Shown in pieces: positions 1 through 13,843 of a DNA stretch of 64,000 bases; the stretch's first letter is position 1; every line of letters starts with the position of its first letter. Below the pieces are notes generated by a model. The model saw only the letters and a program-made list of their open reading frames with translations. It was not told the origin of the DNA and did no database searches. The position numbers were made by a program, and so were the translations under genes. The DNA comes from Onchocerca lupi (Eukaryota > Nematoda > Chromadorea > Rhabditida > Onchocercidae): the NCBI GenBank assembly GCA_028564675.1, contig JAOVVO010000101.1, positions 1 through 64,000 on the forward strand, given 5' to 3'.

Positions 1-391
1 TATATATATATGTTTATTGTACATGAGCCTTTGTTCATGAGGCCAATAGATGATGTATTTTAGCACATCGATTTTTCTGCTCGGTTTTCTATTAACACAA
101 CCTTCCTCGTTCTTATCACTAATATTCATCAATGATTTTTCGTTTTAACTTATATAGATATATAAAAGCGTCTCATCTTAAACCATAAATAATCTGTAAA
201 GGAAATACGCCACATGAATCTATCCAAAAGCTCAAAAAGTTGATATATGCCATTATTAACAATGACAGGAAGCGAACTATTAGGCAGTCAACGAATGCGA
301 CTGAAGTATGCTTTTTTATGTAAGCACGATAGAATACATGGATATGTTAAGGAGTAAATTATGGATAAAATGATAAATTATTTAAACTTGC

Positions 392-3021
392 CAATATCAG
401 CATTTTCCACGTTCTGTTGCATCATTTGTTGCTGTTCCTTTTCCGACCTAATGATATGATCTTTATTCGTCACTTCATTCGTCATCGGGTCGACAATTGA
501 TAAGATTCTCTTGGTTTTTGTGAGCTGCTGCGGTGGTTGCTGCGGTATATTGCTTGTTATTCCAGATGTAGTTGTCGTTGTTGGTGGTGCAGCAGGAGGT
601 GTTGCAGTTGCAGTAGCTTGTATTAGAAACGGATTTTGATTGTAACCTACATTCATGCGTGCTGCTGCCGCTGCTGGGTTAATGTAATCTGCTGGCTGAG
701 CAGGCGGGAAATATGAATAAACTGGAGCAACAACCCTGAAATTCGAGAGTGCAATGAATATTTTTAAAAACATGCAGTTAAATTATTTATGACTTACTTG
801 AAGTTAATATTTAATCTTTCCAGTCCTGTGAGTATTTTGGAAGAATTTATTCCGTAATAATATTATTAGCAATGTTTTAGCTACAAATATCTTTTTCATA
901 CGATTAAAAGTTGAAAGATGAACTGACGGAGGATAATAAAATGATTGTGGACTGTTGGGTATAAAATTATGTGCACTATAGATAGCATTCGAATTGTACA
1001 TCGAACTAGGTGGCGCTGTCGGATAAGCCAACTGAAAATTTAACAAACAAATTTTCAGAACCTTATTTTCTTTAAAACTTTGAAGTGCTTTAAAGAAAAA
1101 AAACTTCAAAGACAATGAAAATTACAATACAATGACAAATATTTTCAACTTGTTGGAAAACTAGAAGTGTTGCTTGAATGAGCACTAATGTTACACAGTC
1201 AAATAATCTACGATCTTATTTCAAACAAACTACTTTTGAGGGGAAAGTGAACAAACCTGCGAAGTTGGATAATTCTGTTGTGTCTGAACTGGTTGTGTTT
1301 GATATCTGGCAGTATGTATTGTTATTTGATGATTACCTTGCTGCGGACGTGCACCCTCTACATGCGCTTCGCCCGCTGCAAATTGCATACTTGGATTCCT
1401 ATAACACAATATACAATTCGCTAATTTATCAGTTAAAATTGATTAAGCCGCAACTGAAAATCGAAGGAAACCATTCTTTCGATGGATGGATGACTTGCTT
1501 TCGGTTACCAAATTAAATTTGAAGATTATCAGAAAACCGGAAAGCTTGCAAAAGGAATGAAACAAATAAAGTAAAATTATCATCATAATTTTAACTTTGC
1601 TGATACAGCAAATAGAATCATACAGTCCGCTCCATTCCTTTCACCTATAATCTTAACAAACTTACGGGAGATTTCTCGGAGGCATCCGTGTAACAGTAGG
1701 ATACTGGTTTGTAGTATGCGGCGGATGTGCACTGTCTACACTTGGTATGGCGAATGAAATTGGTTGTTGGGGTGGCTGTCCAGCATTTCCATTAACCAAC
1801 GGCTGTGGTGGCTGTCCCGGTGGTAGCACGCCAGCAGGTACTTGAGAACTTACAATATGTTGGCCGCCATAATCTGTAAATCCTATTATTAAATTATTAA
1901 GGAATTATGCTTGCAAAACAATTTCATGATACATTTTCTTCAAAGATTGAAAAAGTGGGACTGAATTCAAATGAAGAAAATTTCTCAGTATAGATCTCCT
2001 TCTTCGATTAGCTTTAGATTCTGAAATTTGCAAAATGTAAAAAATTAAGCTGACGTCTAGTCGTTGCGCTTGTGCGCTGTGTAAGGTTCGACACTGCACC
2101 CTTCTGATTTCTTGAACCAAAACCTGATACTACCTGTTCAAATGATACACCTATAAAATTAAGAATATAAAATACTACTGAACTCCAGGAATCTTTTTAT
2201 TGTCCAATGCAATGTATGCAGAATCAATCTATCATCTTCTACAAGCCTAAATCTACCATAACTTCTCCTTTCTGGCCAAGCCTAAACATATGACCAATCT
2301 TCTATCTTATCACGCTTAACGTGTGAGAGTGTTTAATTTATAATTATTCTATTCTCCATTTCAAACAGAACTGTATGCTCAAAATGCTCACATATATATA
2401 CGCGGTATGCAATTTCTACACTTCTAACAGCTTTAGAGAAAAATATAAGGGATATATAACGAAAAAGAGAAAAGGAAAAAAAAAGCTGAAAAATTCTTCT
2501 TATTATCTCCCTCTTATCCTTCACTCTCTCCCGTCAAAAAAAATATCATAACAAACAAAATTTCTCAAACAAACCTGAGGAAACAGTAAATTGTAATGCA
2601 GAAGTATTCCAGAATAACATGGAGATATAAAAATGGTAATAAAAACGAGACTTTTGTACTCAAAGATAAGGATCGCTCGGTACTTTTAACAGACATTACC
2701 GAGAACATTCCTCATGACAAACATCTGATAATAACCTAGTATCATTCTCCTTGAGGATCAGTCTTCTGTCTGTTGCTATCGTTCATTTATTCTTCGGTCT
2801 TCAAAATCTTTTTTCCTTTTCTCCTTCTCCCTTATCTTCGTCATTTTTTATTTTAAAGAATACTGATTGACCAAATAAACAGTCAAGAACAAACTCAAAC
2901 TTCTGTCTAGAAGTTTCCTGTCTTCAGTATGAATTTCAATGGAACAAAACAAGCATTAACCAAAATTACCTGGAATGGATCCATTTCTTCTTGGTTTCCC
3001 TCGCGGGTTACCACTGGACAT
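392..3021 (-). CDS. ifg-1: eIF4G-like translation initiation factor, N-terminal part (partial)
   Basis: Six minus-strand exons join in consistent phase: 2970-3021, 2124-2150, 1666-1873, 1257-1398, 928-1031 and 392-735. The start at 3021 (MSSGNPRGKPRRNGSIPG) lies 16 bases after a TTTTTTAG acceptor, which fits spliced-leader trans-splicing. The protein is rich in Pro, Gln, Asn and Tyr and low in complexity. Near its end a basic stretch, TKTKRILSIVDPMTNEV, resembles the basic-plus-IRIRDP-type element in the N-terminal region of animal eIF4G, upstream of the eIF4E-binding site and MIF4G domain. Those domains would lie beyond the left edge. eIF4G scaffolds eIF4E, eIF4A and PABP at the mRNA cap. 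Two donors are unusual: GTCAGT after exon 5 and a possible GC donor (GCAAGT) at 390-391. The family call rests on composition and one motif, so another Pro/Gln-rich RNA-associated protein is possible. Confidence 0.5.
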
Positions 3022-6000
3022 ATTATGTTTGAAATTCCTAAAAAAAGAATTCTTCGTTCAGTACTGACATCACTATATTAATTATTAATGATATTATAGA
3101 TTAGTTTAAGAACAGAATAGATCAGCCTAAATAATAAAGATATTTTTAGATAGACATAGATACAAAGATACTAACTGGTATTATCGATGGAATAGGCGAC
3201 TAATCTATTGATAAATAAATTAATGTAAATAATGACAGATGGATATAATGATTAATATTTGTACTATCGACAAAATAAACTATTAACCTAATGAAAAGTA
3301 CATTAGCTTGGAAAGATCCATCGATCTAATCCGATGATCAGCATTTCTGTTCCTATCTTTTATAATTTTCCTGATGTGAAGTCATTCTAAGTTGATAAAT
3401 TAATCATTTGCCCAGTTCCGTACTTGACTAATTTATCACTGCTACGCACATAGATCTCTTCAACTACAATTCCGAAAAAATACTTTTTTCTTATATAAAA
3501 AATGGAGCCATTTAATTTAGAGATATATGCACATGTATTTGTATAACGGTTCAAAGTCTCATTTATAATCGTAAAAATTCAAAAAAAGGCATTCCATCAG
3601 GAATGTCTACTAATAGTTGAAGAAAGTACAAGTGTATCTGTCATTTCCGGTTCTAGAAGACAATTATTAACCTTATCCCTTCTGTTTGCTGGATAATAGT
3701 TAGATTAAGAGATTAAATGAATATTCTTGGTCGTCAAACAATGAAAATGAAACAGAAATCTCCTTCAGTAATATTTCAGTGATATAAACCTTAACAAAAA
3801 AGACTATCGTAGGTATTAAAAATCGGCACTGAATTTAGCCTTAGATTAGGGGACACAAGAATGATGTCCAGTAAAAGAACAACCTTCCTTCCGTCCTGAA
3901 ACTTCTATCTAGGCCTGGCACAATAACCCCTAAGCAAACCTGGTCTGCATATGTTCACGCATCTTAACAAACCACAGTACCGACTTAGTGGAAATGATGA
4001 ACATTGAGTCATCATCTTCCCTCTCCATCTCCTCCGTCTTCAAAACATGTTTCCTGAACGCCAACCTAATTAAACCAACTTCTCCGCCTTATTGCTGTCT
4101 CAGGCCTGTTTACAGTCTCTACCAAACTTGAATACCGTACAACCGCCAGAACACCTAACTCCCCACCCCGTTCACTTCTGAACCAGACATACCATAACCT
4201 CCAGTTGTAGGCTTTCCATTCATCAGATATAGCGCTCCAACACACACCACCACTAGCTTTCTTGCAAAGACTGGGGACAGAATGAAAACTGACCGTTTCG
4301 TGGCATATAAATGAAAAGAATGATATTGTCGTTCAATTCTTCTTGTTCCGTGAAAGAGAGCGATTTTGGGAGGAAAGGTGAACCGTCCTCTACGTGAGCT
4401 TCTAAAGCACGTAGAAGCCTCTGAACGGACGTGATAGTGATACTGATCCGATATTATGAATGACTTACTCATGGAAGCAACTGGAGGAATATGCCACAAG
4501 TCACACTAGTTTAGGTTAGCTATAATGATTGAAGTTTTCGTTGATGGAAAGAATTCCCATCAAAAGGAATAATATTCTGGCAACTTTGTCACAATGCATT
4601 AAATCCCAAAACTTACACCAGAAAAGATTGAAAATCAATAATTTTCAATCATTTTCTCTTAATAGATATGAAATATAAGATTTTGAAAATGGAAGAAATC
4701 ATTGAAATTCCGGAAGATGCAAATCATCTTCGAACAAAAGTATGTCGTATTAAATTTGAATGTCTAATCTTGATCAAAATAAAATAATCTTTTAAATCAT
4801 AAATTTATTGCGAATTCTCCATGGACAGAAGATTTTTTGACGGAGTAATTAAAACTTAATACTTACATTCTCACAAACTTGATTATTTTTGGTAACAAAA
4901 AGAATTGAGAGAACCTTTATCTCAGATTTCTAGAAACTATGTGAAGCTGGAAATAAAAGGAAAAGAGAAAAAAACCTGTGGAATATCGGCATATGACTTA
5001 ACTGGAATAGCAGTCTCGTGTACCTATTTATGAATAAAGGGATATGTTCTTCGTCAAAAACTCTTTGATTGTACGAGGCCGGTCAGCGGCCTCAAATTTA
5101 GTAGAATAAGTTGGACATTCAGCAGATATGCATTATTTGAAAAATTTTGAAAATCATCTTGAAATTTGCATAATTTTCGAATGAAATTTCGAAAAAGGAT
5201 GTCAATATTTTATGCTTTCTCCCTCTTTTTAAGCAAAATTATTGATGACATAATTTTCTATCTTCATTTTTCCTTTCATTACTTTCGTGACGTATTGAAT
5301 TAAAACTAATAATTATGGCTAATGATTCAGCTTAGAAGAATCAGAAGGAAGGATCGGAGAAGGGAAAATATGAAGAAGTAGCAATAACTTATGGGTTCAA
5401 CTCTCATAGCAGAACATTCCTTTTGTTTATTATCAAGTCTCTGTTACTATCATTGATAAGAAGAGGAGAAAGATGATAGGAAAAGAAAATAATCTGACGA
5501 AGTTATGATATTATTGGTAAAATAATAAAAAAGACTGTAAGCATCGATATTCTTAGAGAGAAAAACGGAACAACTCCTCGAACAACATTAAATAAACAAG
5601 TAAATAATTCATTACTCATTATCAAATGTTACTAATTATTGCATAGTTATTTACTAGAAAACAAAAGAAATGGAGCAGATTTTTTAAAATTAATTGCTTG
5701 CCAACCGTTTCAAAGAGTAAACCAAGTTAGATAAATGAGCAGCGGAAGAGATTCGTTCAAGCAAATGAAAAGTTAACTTACATATGTCGATCCAACATCC
5801 TTAGGATCGGATGACGCGGATGGTTTGAATGGTTTTCTTCATCCATGCCAAATACGGATTGATCAAAATGTTTTCTTGATTTATTTTCCGGAAGAATTAT
5901 TTCTACTATCGCTGATTATTCGGTTACAGTTTCTGATGATAAATTTGTCGATCGTTCAGAAATTTTCGCAATTATCTATGCTAAACGCATATTTCAGGCT

Positions 6001-8835
6001 TCGTTGAATGATCGCCACAATGTATCTATTCACTGCTACAAAACATTACAATAGTTAATGATGGGAAGAGAATCTGCAAAGGTCAAGCTGCAGATCAATC
6101 ATTACGAAACTCAGTAGTATTGTCATTTCCTGAGAAATATGAAACATTCCGCTGGTGAGATCTTTTGCTGATAGCAAAACGACGACTTCATAAGTTTGAA
6201 AATTGTATCTATTAAAGGTAAGGTTAGGGTTATCGTATGGTTGCAGTAGCAGAAATATTTTGGAGTACACGGCCATCTTTTTTGAAAGATAATAGGAGTA
6301 AAATATATTTAGTAAGATGAAAACGATACGACATCAGCTGATGATGGAATGATAAATGGTGAGAATGAAATGGAAACTAACAACCGATCATTATCTCCGA
6401 CATTTATCCGGGCAAATCCTCGATGATGATTTGATCAAAACGGTTATGGATGAAATGAAATCAATAAAAGCAAATTTTAGGAATTATTCTCAAATCGATG
6501 AATATTCTTAAATTTCACAGTTTATCGATTTGATGAATTGTAAAATTTATTGATTAATTCTCATCTTAAACGTTTGAAACAATGCAAACAGTGTCAATAT
6601 GAATTACTTCTTACTTATTACTATTCCTATTTCTTAACACAGTTTACCTTTACCTCAATAAATATAAAAGGATAGAAGCGATGCAATCAACAGGTGAATC
6701 TATATGATTGCAAGAGAAATGTAACTAAAAATATTGATGTGAGAAGGAGAGACGATCAGATGACCGCTGACCTTACCAATCTGTTGTGTCCAGAACAACA
6801 ACAACAACACTCTTCCGAAGTCAACACATCATCGCTCCTTCTCTATCATCGATTGTTTCCATTGCTTCTCGGACAGATCACGAATGTTCTGGTTGGTACC
6901 CAGTAATTGTACTTACGTTTAATCAGTCATTATTATCTCCTTCATTGGTGCATTTTTGAAAATTTTCCATTCAAAAGAGCATCATTGATGATGATGAAAT
7001 TTAAAATGCTGAGGGAATTTCTGCTCTTCTGCTCGTTGCTTGATGATATTGCCAGTTGTAATTATTTATTTATTTTTCAGTTTATCTTTAAATGATTCTT
7101 TCAGGGAATACAGCAAAACCATTTATCATTGTTGGAATGAATGTACAATCGCTGATTGTCCATCTGTTCCTTTTCTTTTTAATAATATCATTATATTGTC
7201 TGAATATAAGCATTCAAAATGATTTCACAATAAAACCATATGCCAAAAAACGAGAAACAAAAAAGTAAAAACACAATTTTGCAGAAAAAACATGAACTCC
7301 ATTGTCACATTCATTTATCGATTAGTAAATTCTGGTCATAGTTGTAACTTCTGTCATAGCGTAAGACACGAATATGATACTACTAGATTTGCTAATCGAA
7401 GCCATTATCTGTGATGCTTGTTGAAAGCTAACAATTGCTAGATATTTTAATCGAAAACTTTAGCCTCCTCTAAAAACTCGTCAATTCTTTCTTTCCGATA
7501 TTTTACTTAGCCTATGACTGTTTAGACTTTTTTGGAATGATTTTGGCCACTGTTATCTTTATCTTAAATTGTTCTTCATTCTTTTTCAATCTTAGACCAC
7601 ATTTTTCTTTGTAGATAAGATGATTAATAAATTCTTTTTGCATAATTTGGGATTGTGATTATAAGATTCGGAGTTTTAGCATCGTTTTTTTGACATTATC
7701 CTCTATTAGATTATCAAAAGAAAATAAAAGAGTATAAGGAAGCATAGCGAATCTGCGAACAGCAAAAAGTGATTCTGAAAAAGCAGCATTCTAGCCAATA
7801 AATCTTCATTTCTTGATTTCAATCAGTCGTTTTTTTTTACTTGAATTAAACTATGAATTATAATATATCCTTCGGCCGATAATTAATCATTGTGAATGAT
7901 TAAGCATGAAAGCTCGCTCATAGAACTATACGACTCAATCGATTGAAATTTTTGCAAATCTCGAACTGAAGCATTAAATTTTTGATGTAACTTTGCCAGT
8001 AATTTCAAAATTAAAACGATAAAAAATTGGAAAAATCTCCATTGTAGTATTTCATCGTTTCGTAGAACTGTCGGTTGATAGACGGTTTAAGAAGCTAGAA
8101 AAGTTCATGAAATTATGAGAGAGATATCGACAAGCACGGATCGGTCACAGAAAATGTCCATTTCCAGGATCATGAGAAGCAAGCTGTAATGCTTTCATCC
8201 TTTACATCTCATTCGTTTCATTTTTCCGCTCTTGAATTTACTGATTAATCGAGAAAATTGATCGGCGATAGTGCGCATGATTTTGCACATTTCTCAGATG
8301 ATTAAAAATGTTTGCAACTCTAACTCTTTGATACTTCGAGCTTATAATTTCAAATTTGAGCAGAAACATCCAAGCAAAGCACCATACAGCCTATACATAA
8401 ATTCCAAGTTGGATTGAAGAAAAAAACAAAGTCAATTAAGAAAAGTGAAAGACAACTGATAATAATAATCGCCTAAAACTGAAAAAAAAAATTGATACTT
8501 TTTATTAATATTTCAGTAGCACAGCAGTAAGCTCAACGAGCAAGGATATCAAATTAGATGATACACAAATGTCGTATGCACCACTAACCACAAGTTATGT
8601 TATCAAATCACAAAGACAAAAACCGAAACAGTATAGTCCTTTTAATTCTGTCAATTCCATACTAGTTGTAATATATTACTGCTTTTTTATATCAATTTTG
8701 AAAATATATTGGTATGATAATAAAATGATCGATGACCAATCGATTATCGGTGATCAAAAAATATCATCAAAACATGGAATGTAAATTTATCATTACCTAG
8801 TTTCAAACTAACTGTTAACCTCTTATAGCCAACAG
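3022..8835. other. Long region without a supported gene
   Basis: This is the divergent gap between the eIF4G-like gene and the MSP-domain gene, so it should hold both promoters. I saw no exon chain on either strand. It contains a 10-bp perfect inverted repeat with a 5-base loop (4626-4650) and a short CAA run near 6795-6810. A plus-strand open stretch at about 8517-8784, behind a TTTCAG acceptor, could be an alternative 5' exon of the next gene but is not convincing. Confidence 0.5.
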
Positions 8836-10498
8836 ATGAAGATTCCCGGCGTTTCTCATCCTATTCCATATTCTATTAACAGTAAAATGAACTCATCATA
8901 ACCAAAAATGATAGCAGTTTAGATGAAATTGATTTCTGAAATTGTGAGAATTTTGAATTTAGATTTAATTATATCCATCTTTTTGTTTCATAGAATTAAA
9001 ATTAATATCCAACTACAGAGCAGTAGCTATTTATTTTGCACCCATGAAACAGCGACCGGAAATAGCATTAACTGAAATGGAGCTATGTAATAATGCCGAT
9101 GTGCCGCTTTTGTTCAAGCTTCGCTCCGATACAGTCTCCAGCATTACGGTAACACTACTATCGATCAACCTGATTTTAATCTTGGATTTTGATGCTTTTT
9201 GGATTAGACTGGTGAAATGATTGGAAATCTCGAGAGCAATTAATTTTCTATAGGCTGCACCAGCTGGAAGTGGCTGCATTCCACCACGTGGGGAGCAACG
9301 TTGTTTCCTGACATGGCGACGACCAATGCATCAGCAAAAACCGGAGGACACAAAAGTTCCAAAACTGATACTTATTACAAATTTCGTTGAACAAGAAATC
9401 GACAACAATCAGACGGTGGAAACCAAATTGATAGGTAACAAAATATCCTGCCACGGTCGACAAGAGCAATGAGATTAGGAAGTCATTTGTTGCATAATAT
9501 AATGTATTTGGAAATCTTACTTGCCCCTTGGATATATCGGGTGAAGGCTTGGTTTAATGATTAGAATTTCCAGCACTGCTTTCGAATTTCATTTTTATCA
9601 ATAATTCCTTCCTCTGATCATGAAAATAATGGCGTAACTGATGAGACTAGATTTTTATCACCAGAATTGTTGAGAGATCGAACTCACTCTTTCTCTTCTG
9701 TTGATAATCATCTTTTCATCCTAATTTTGAAATACTGGTATTTTCATCCAGAATCTGCACTATTTGATGCTTCATTTACAGCGCGAATACATTCAGAAGG
9801 AAAAAGATCAGACGATCAGATACCTTTAATGAAATTCACGTTTGAAAAAAAAGAAGTAATCTCGCCCTCTGAAACGTTGAGTTCTATTGCTGCGTAGGTT
9901 TATCTTTTTTCATTTCTCTTAACCATAGAGTGAATAGTGGATAGTTTCAGACAAACTTGAATTTATAAACTTTAACTAGAATTATATCGAAAATTTACAT
10001 AACAGCGAAACGAGTATTACGTCTTATTTCTCCGAAATTTTAACCTCAAACTTGTTTCGCTTAATTCAATGTATGTAGCTTTCTAACATGGCCATATGCA
10101 ATGATCTCTCGAACTCCAAGTAGATTTACAACATCCACAATCTACGTTTCACCCTCTTTCTCCATGATCTCGGGCGAAAATAATATCTGTGAGATATTCC
10201 TTGTTCCGTTTTGTTGACATTATAACAGTTTCTACTGGGAAATTTCGTTGGTGAATTGTTTCTTAGACTCAAAAAAATTCGTTTCAAATTTTAAAATTTA
10301 CAAGAAATTTCCGTATGATTCAAATTGATAAACTGTACGGACATTGTCCATTGCAGACAACCGATAAAAAAGGAACTTACCCAGGAAGAAGTGCTAAAAG
10401 AGCTAAACCGTTTGATTCAATGGTTTCAACGCCATCCCTTGGAGACTATAATAATACTGTTATTCTTCATTGCATTATTTGTCGCAATTTTTGATTAA
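8836..10498 (+). CDS. Tail-anchored MSP-domain (VAP-like) protein
   Basis: Five exons (8836-8881, 9021-9148, 9254-9434, 9665-9893, 10357-10498) give about 241 residues. The start follows a TTATAG acceptor by seven bases, as for a trans-spliced mRNA. Residues about 15-90 look like a major-sperm-protein fold: a strand followed by NNADVPLLFKLRSD, the usual 'asn-pro-val-x-phe-lys' edge, then GSGCIPPRGEQRCFLTWRRP. The C-terminus has a short amphipathic stretch, then about 17 hydrophobic residues (IIILLFFIALFVAIF) and a final Asp, the layout of a tail anchor. VAP-type MSP proteins sit on the ER and bind partners at membrane contact sites; this one is divergent and its partners are unknown. An upstream in-phase open stretch (about 8517-8712, donor GTATGA) could extend the N-terminus, but it would place a hydrophobic segment before the MSP fold, so I chose the later start. 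Confidence 0.68.
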
Positions 10499-11539
10499 AT
10501 CAATAAAACAGTTTCACTCTTTTCTTAAAATAATAACTTCTACTGCTCCTGGGATTACTTTTCCTTTTGAGCGATTACAAACTTAGCTTCCCGGATCGAA
10601 TCTATCGACATTTCCGAGTCCAAATTGACAAAATTTAAGTTTGTTTAATTTCCAACTAAATGGACACTTTGTTTTCATATTTCGAATCATTTCAAAATAC
10701 TACAGTATTCATTTCACCACAATTTCGAAGTAAATCTGAGCTTCTATGAATCTTGAAAACTTGTTGTTTATTACTTGACAAAATATTATTGCATTATAGG
10801 TTCAGATGAGTCATGTTCCGGAACTTTGACTAATTTCTAAAATGTTTTTGAGTTTCTGCGGACTTCTGCGAATATTCTATTCTATCACTCCCAGATTATT
10901 ACCTCAATATTATTTCTAACTCTATTATTCCCCAAATTATAATCTCCGTACTCCGGGACTTCAAGATACCGCAGATTAGTAAGTCCGAACTGCAGACTAA
11001 TCTAGCCAACTCAGACATCTTAATATATAGACGCAATATTGCAGTTGATGCCAGTTTTGAGACATAATTAATTGATCTTTTCCGCTGTCCTTCTTGCTAA
11101 ATCAACCGAATTTCATGTTCAACTAAACAATAATAAATAGGCTTCTCTGCTCACTACAACAGGTCAAGTTAAAGGTCATGAAACATCATCCTCCATATCA
11201 CCGCAAGCTATCACTTCCTATAATCTCAGAATCTTTGTGGAGAAGAGCCGATTGGTATTTGACGGTTTGTCGTTGTTTCAGTGAACTCCTAGCAAATAAC
11301 CTTGCATGTTCTTAATTCAAATTGTTTTCCGGAGTTAGTAATGATAACTCCATGTATTTGCTACGCATTAGAGTGATCAAATGAAGACAGTTTGTGTAGA
11401 ATGTAAAAGGGTCGAAGAACTAAGATTAAGAGAGATTGGCAGAGGGAAGAAATTGCTCAAATGTTCGAGATTATACGTCGTGAATTTCACTTTTGAATAC
11501 TAATGCATGATTGAAGCTTTGCAGGATTCGATTGATATC
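10499..11539. other. Intergenic, no gene seen
   Basis: About 1 kb between two same-strand genes. It contains pyrimidine-rich stretches around 10880-10960 and an 8-bp inverted repeat near 10974-11004. The probable trans-splice acceptor of the next gene (TTTGCAG) is at about 11524. Confidence 0.4.
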
Positions 11540-12560
11540 ATGGAGGAAGAAATAAGCGTTACCGTACCATCGAGTAGTAGTAGTAATCCCAGTGATGCTA
11601 ATGATAGTAAGGTTTCGTACTTGTCAAATGTCGAAAGCAATATAACAATCTTTTTCGGTATATTACCTCGCTCAACTCAAGTTACTTCGTCATCTTTCGG
11701 CAGTATCTTAACTGATTGTTCGAAGGTATATATTTGAAATTCGTTATATAAATAATTTTCTGATGTGGACATAGTAATAATATCACGGTTATGGCACTGA
11801 TAATACAGATAAATTAAAGGTTTAAATTCTGTTAAGGCCAAAAATCTATCCGAATTTTTGATGAATTAATAAGTTGCCTTGTAGATTTGCCGATATTGCT
11901 TATCAGATGACGATATCGGTGAATGGTTAACTCCATGTAAATGTATTGGAACAATGAAGTGGGTCCATCTGAGCTGTTTCGAACAGTGGCTTTCCTTTGC
12001 ACCATACAATATGAAATATAGTTGCGCTATATGCAAGTAAATACTTGTCTTTTTGATTATCTAGTCTACTCAAACTTATTCCAAGATGAGCTTAGGGAAC
12101 ATTCTTGTTGTTATGACGTATCCAGAAACCTAATTCCTATAAGCGTTAGGTTTGGATGTGTACAACCGATATTTCGGCTAGTCAATTGATATAATACTTC
12201 ACTTCTTTTCAGTCTTTTTTTTTTTATTTTGCTTTCTTATTCATAACTTAATCAAATAATTTCAGTTACGTATATCGACGTCAATGGAAGTTAAAACCCT
12301 ACAAAAATTGGCATTGGCCGCAGTTCCATCTGCGAGTAACTGATCTGTTAGAAATATACTTCGATATAACTCTGACTTATCGCATATGTCACTATTTCCC
12401 ACATTGTTTGGATAATCGGGTTACATTTTTTCTCTATGCTAGCTATGTATTACTTTGGAAGTTAGTCGTTCTCAGTAGAATGAGACTTAATTTTTATTCA
12501 AATATTGTATATGATATCGTTACATCAGTATGCTCTTGGACAGTGTTAGATGCATTGTAA
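11540..12560 (+). CDS. RING-CH (MARCH-type) E3 ubiquitin ligase candidate, copy A
   Basis: Three exons (11540-11725, 11885-12036, 12266-12560) encode about 210 residues. After an acidic, Ser-rich N-terminus, exon 2 encodes a complete RING-CH zinc finger: ICRYC, then CKC, WVHLSCFEQW and CAIC, giving the C2-C-C-H-C-C-C ligand order with His at position five. Exon 3 starts YVYRRQWKLKPYKNWHWP and carries a conserved amphipathic region and a hydrophobic segment. RING-CH proteins are usually membrane-anchored ligases acting on membrane cargo; only one short hydrophobic region is visible here, so membrane topology is uncertain. The next gene downstream has the same three-exon structure and a similar C-terminus. 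An ATG at 11507 is in frame, but the TTTGCAG acceptor at 11524 favours 11540. Confidence 0.8.
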
Positions 12561-13843
12561 TTATTTTTCGTTACTTTTAAAATAATTTTTTTTCTCCAAT
12601 TTTAGTTTTTGTTTTTTTTAGATATAACAAAATGCATTTTCGATAACTTTTGAAAGATATGATTTTGAAGAAAAAATATGATTTCAAAACTAACCATTTT
12701 TATTAAATAAGTTAACCTTAAAATTAGACGAGGCATTGAAATGTGGATCCAAATAGCAGCTTTGTAAATTTTCATTTTCGCTTATCCTGTTCTTTTGTAT
12801 TTTAAATTATCTTTCAAATTTCGTTATTGTTAACTGAATTCTTTTAAATACCATTGTATGAAAGTTGTAATCTGTTGTGTAAAAAATCATTATGGATACA
12901 ATTTCTTTCATTCGAAAAGAAAAAAAAATGGATATCCTTTATTTAAAGGAAATATCAGCGTCTTGCTACATCACTTCACTTTTTTCACTGTTTTGAAGGG
13001 AAGATTATTCTCAATGTCTTTGATATAAGTACAGTCTCCTTTAACGAGAGAATTGTCAGATTTCTATGAATTGAGATTTAAGGATTATACAAACTATTCA
13101 GAATTTCACAATACATGTAGACATTCTTCCCAAAGAAGAAAAGGTTATTAAATTTGTTTAATGATTCTCTAATTTTTTACTTAGATTGAAAGTCGAATTT
13201 GTTCATTTCAAATGAAGAAGAAACAAGAAGATTTGGAATAAGACATACTATTCATTGCAAACTGCTCATTTTTATTTTTATTATAATTAAATTATTTTGT
13301 GAGCTGTTAACTTTTTTATGGTTATTTCGCCTGAAGATGTAATGAACAACAGTTTGTATCTGATGTGAGTATTAATTGAGAAGATAGTTATATTTTAATT
13401 TGAAATTCCAAAGTTGTTTATCCTTTTTTTGTGCTTTTACAATGGAGCGATGCGTGTATTATCTTCCTATGTTTAGAAATGTTTTGTTTGATACCCATCC
13501 GATGTTTTCTCGATAAAATCTAATTTTGTTGTGGTCATTTCGCCTGAAGATGTAACAAAGATCATTTTTTCGCAAAATATTCTTGCATTTATTTTTTACA
13601 GTGTTTCAGGCTTAGGTTGGTGTCGCCACAAGGTGAGAGATGTAATGAATATTGTTTTTTTTTTCTTTTTTTTTTATATGAGCTTTCATTTCTAATAATA
13701 ATGTGGTTTTAGCAAAGGAAGACTGTTTTGGTATTTGTTTATTGGTTGAAATTGTTTGAAAATTTCGTTTGCAATTAGATATTTTTTTCATTTATTTGCA
13801 AATATTCCAGTTCCCGATTAACGAGTAACTCGACAAAGTAGGT
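12561..13843. other. Spacer between the RING-CH paralogues
   Basis: No gene seen. It is T-rich and carries two copies of a 19-base identical word (listed separately). A TATTCCAG site at about 13810, followed by a 33-base leader, is the likely trans-splice acceptor of copy B. Confidence 0.4.
13324..13555. repeat. Two copies of a 19-bp identical word, 213 bp apart
   Basis: The word atttcgcctgaagatgtaa occurs at 13324-13342 and at 13537-13555, with partial similarity just outside it. A weaker relative (gagatgtaatgaat) lies near 13635. Function unknown. Confidence 0.6.

Noticed and set aside
1178..1516. 112-codon plus-strand open frame
   Set aside because: It is antisense to exon 1257-1398 of the eIF4G-like gene, whose flanking splice sites and phase fit the neighbouring exons.
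4155..4499. 114-codon minus-strand open frame
   Set aside because: No splice signals, no domain-like pattern and no neighbours in phase; probably chance in a less AT-rich stretch.
8517..8784. Open stretch behind a TTTCAG acceptor, upstream of the MSP gene
   Set aside because: It can be joined in phase via a GTATGA donor, but that would put a hydrophobic segment before the MSP fold, and the later ATG sits directly after its own acceptor.
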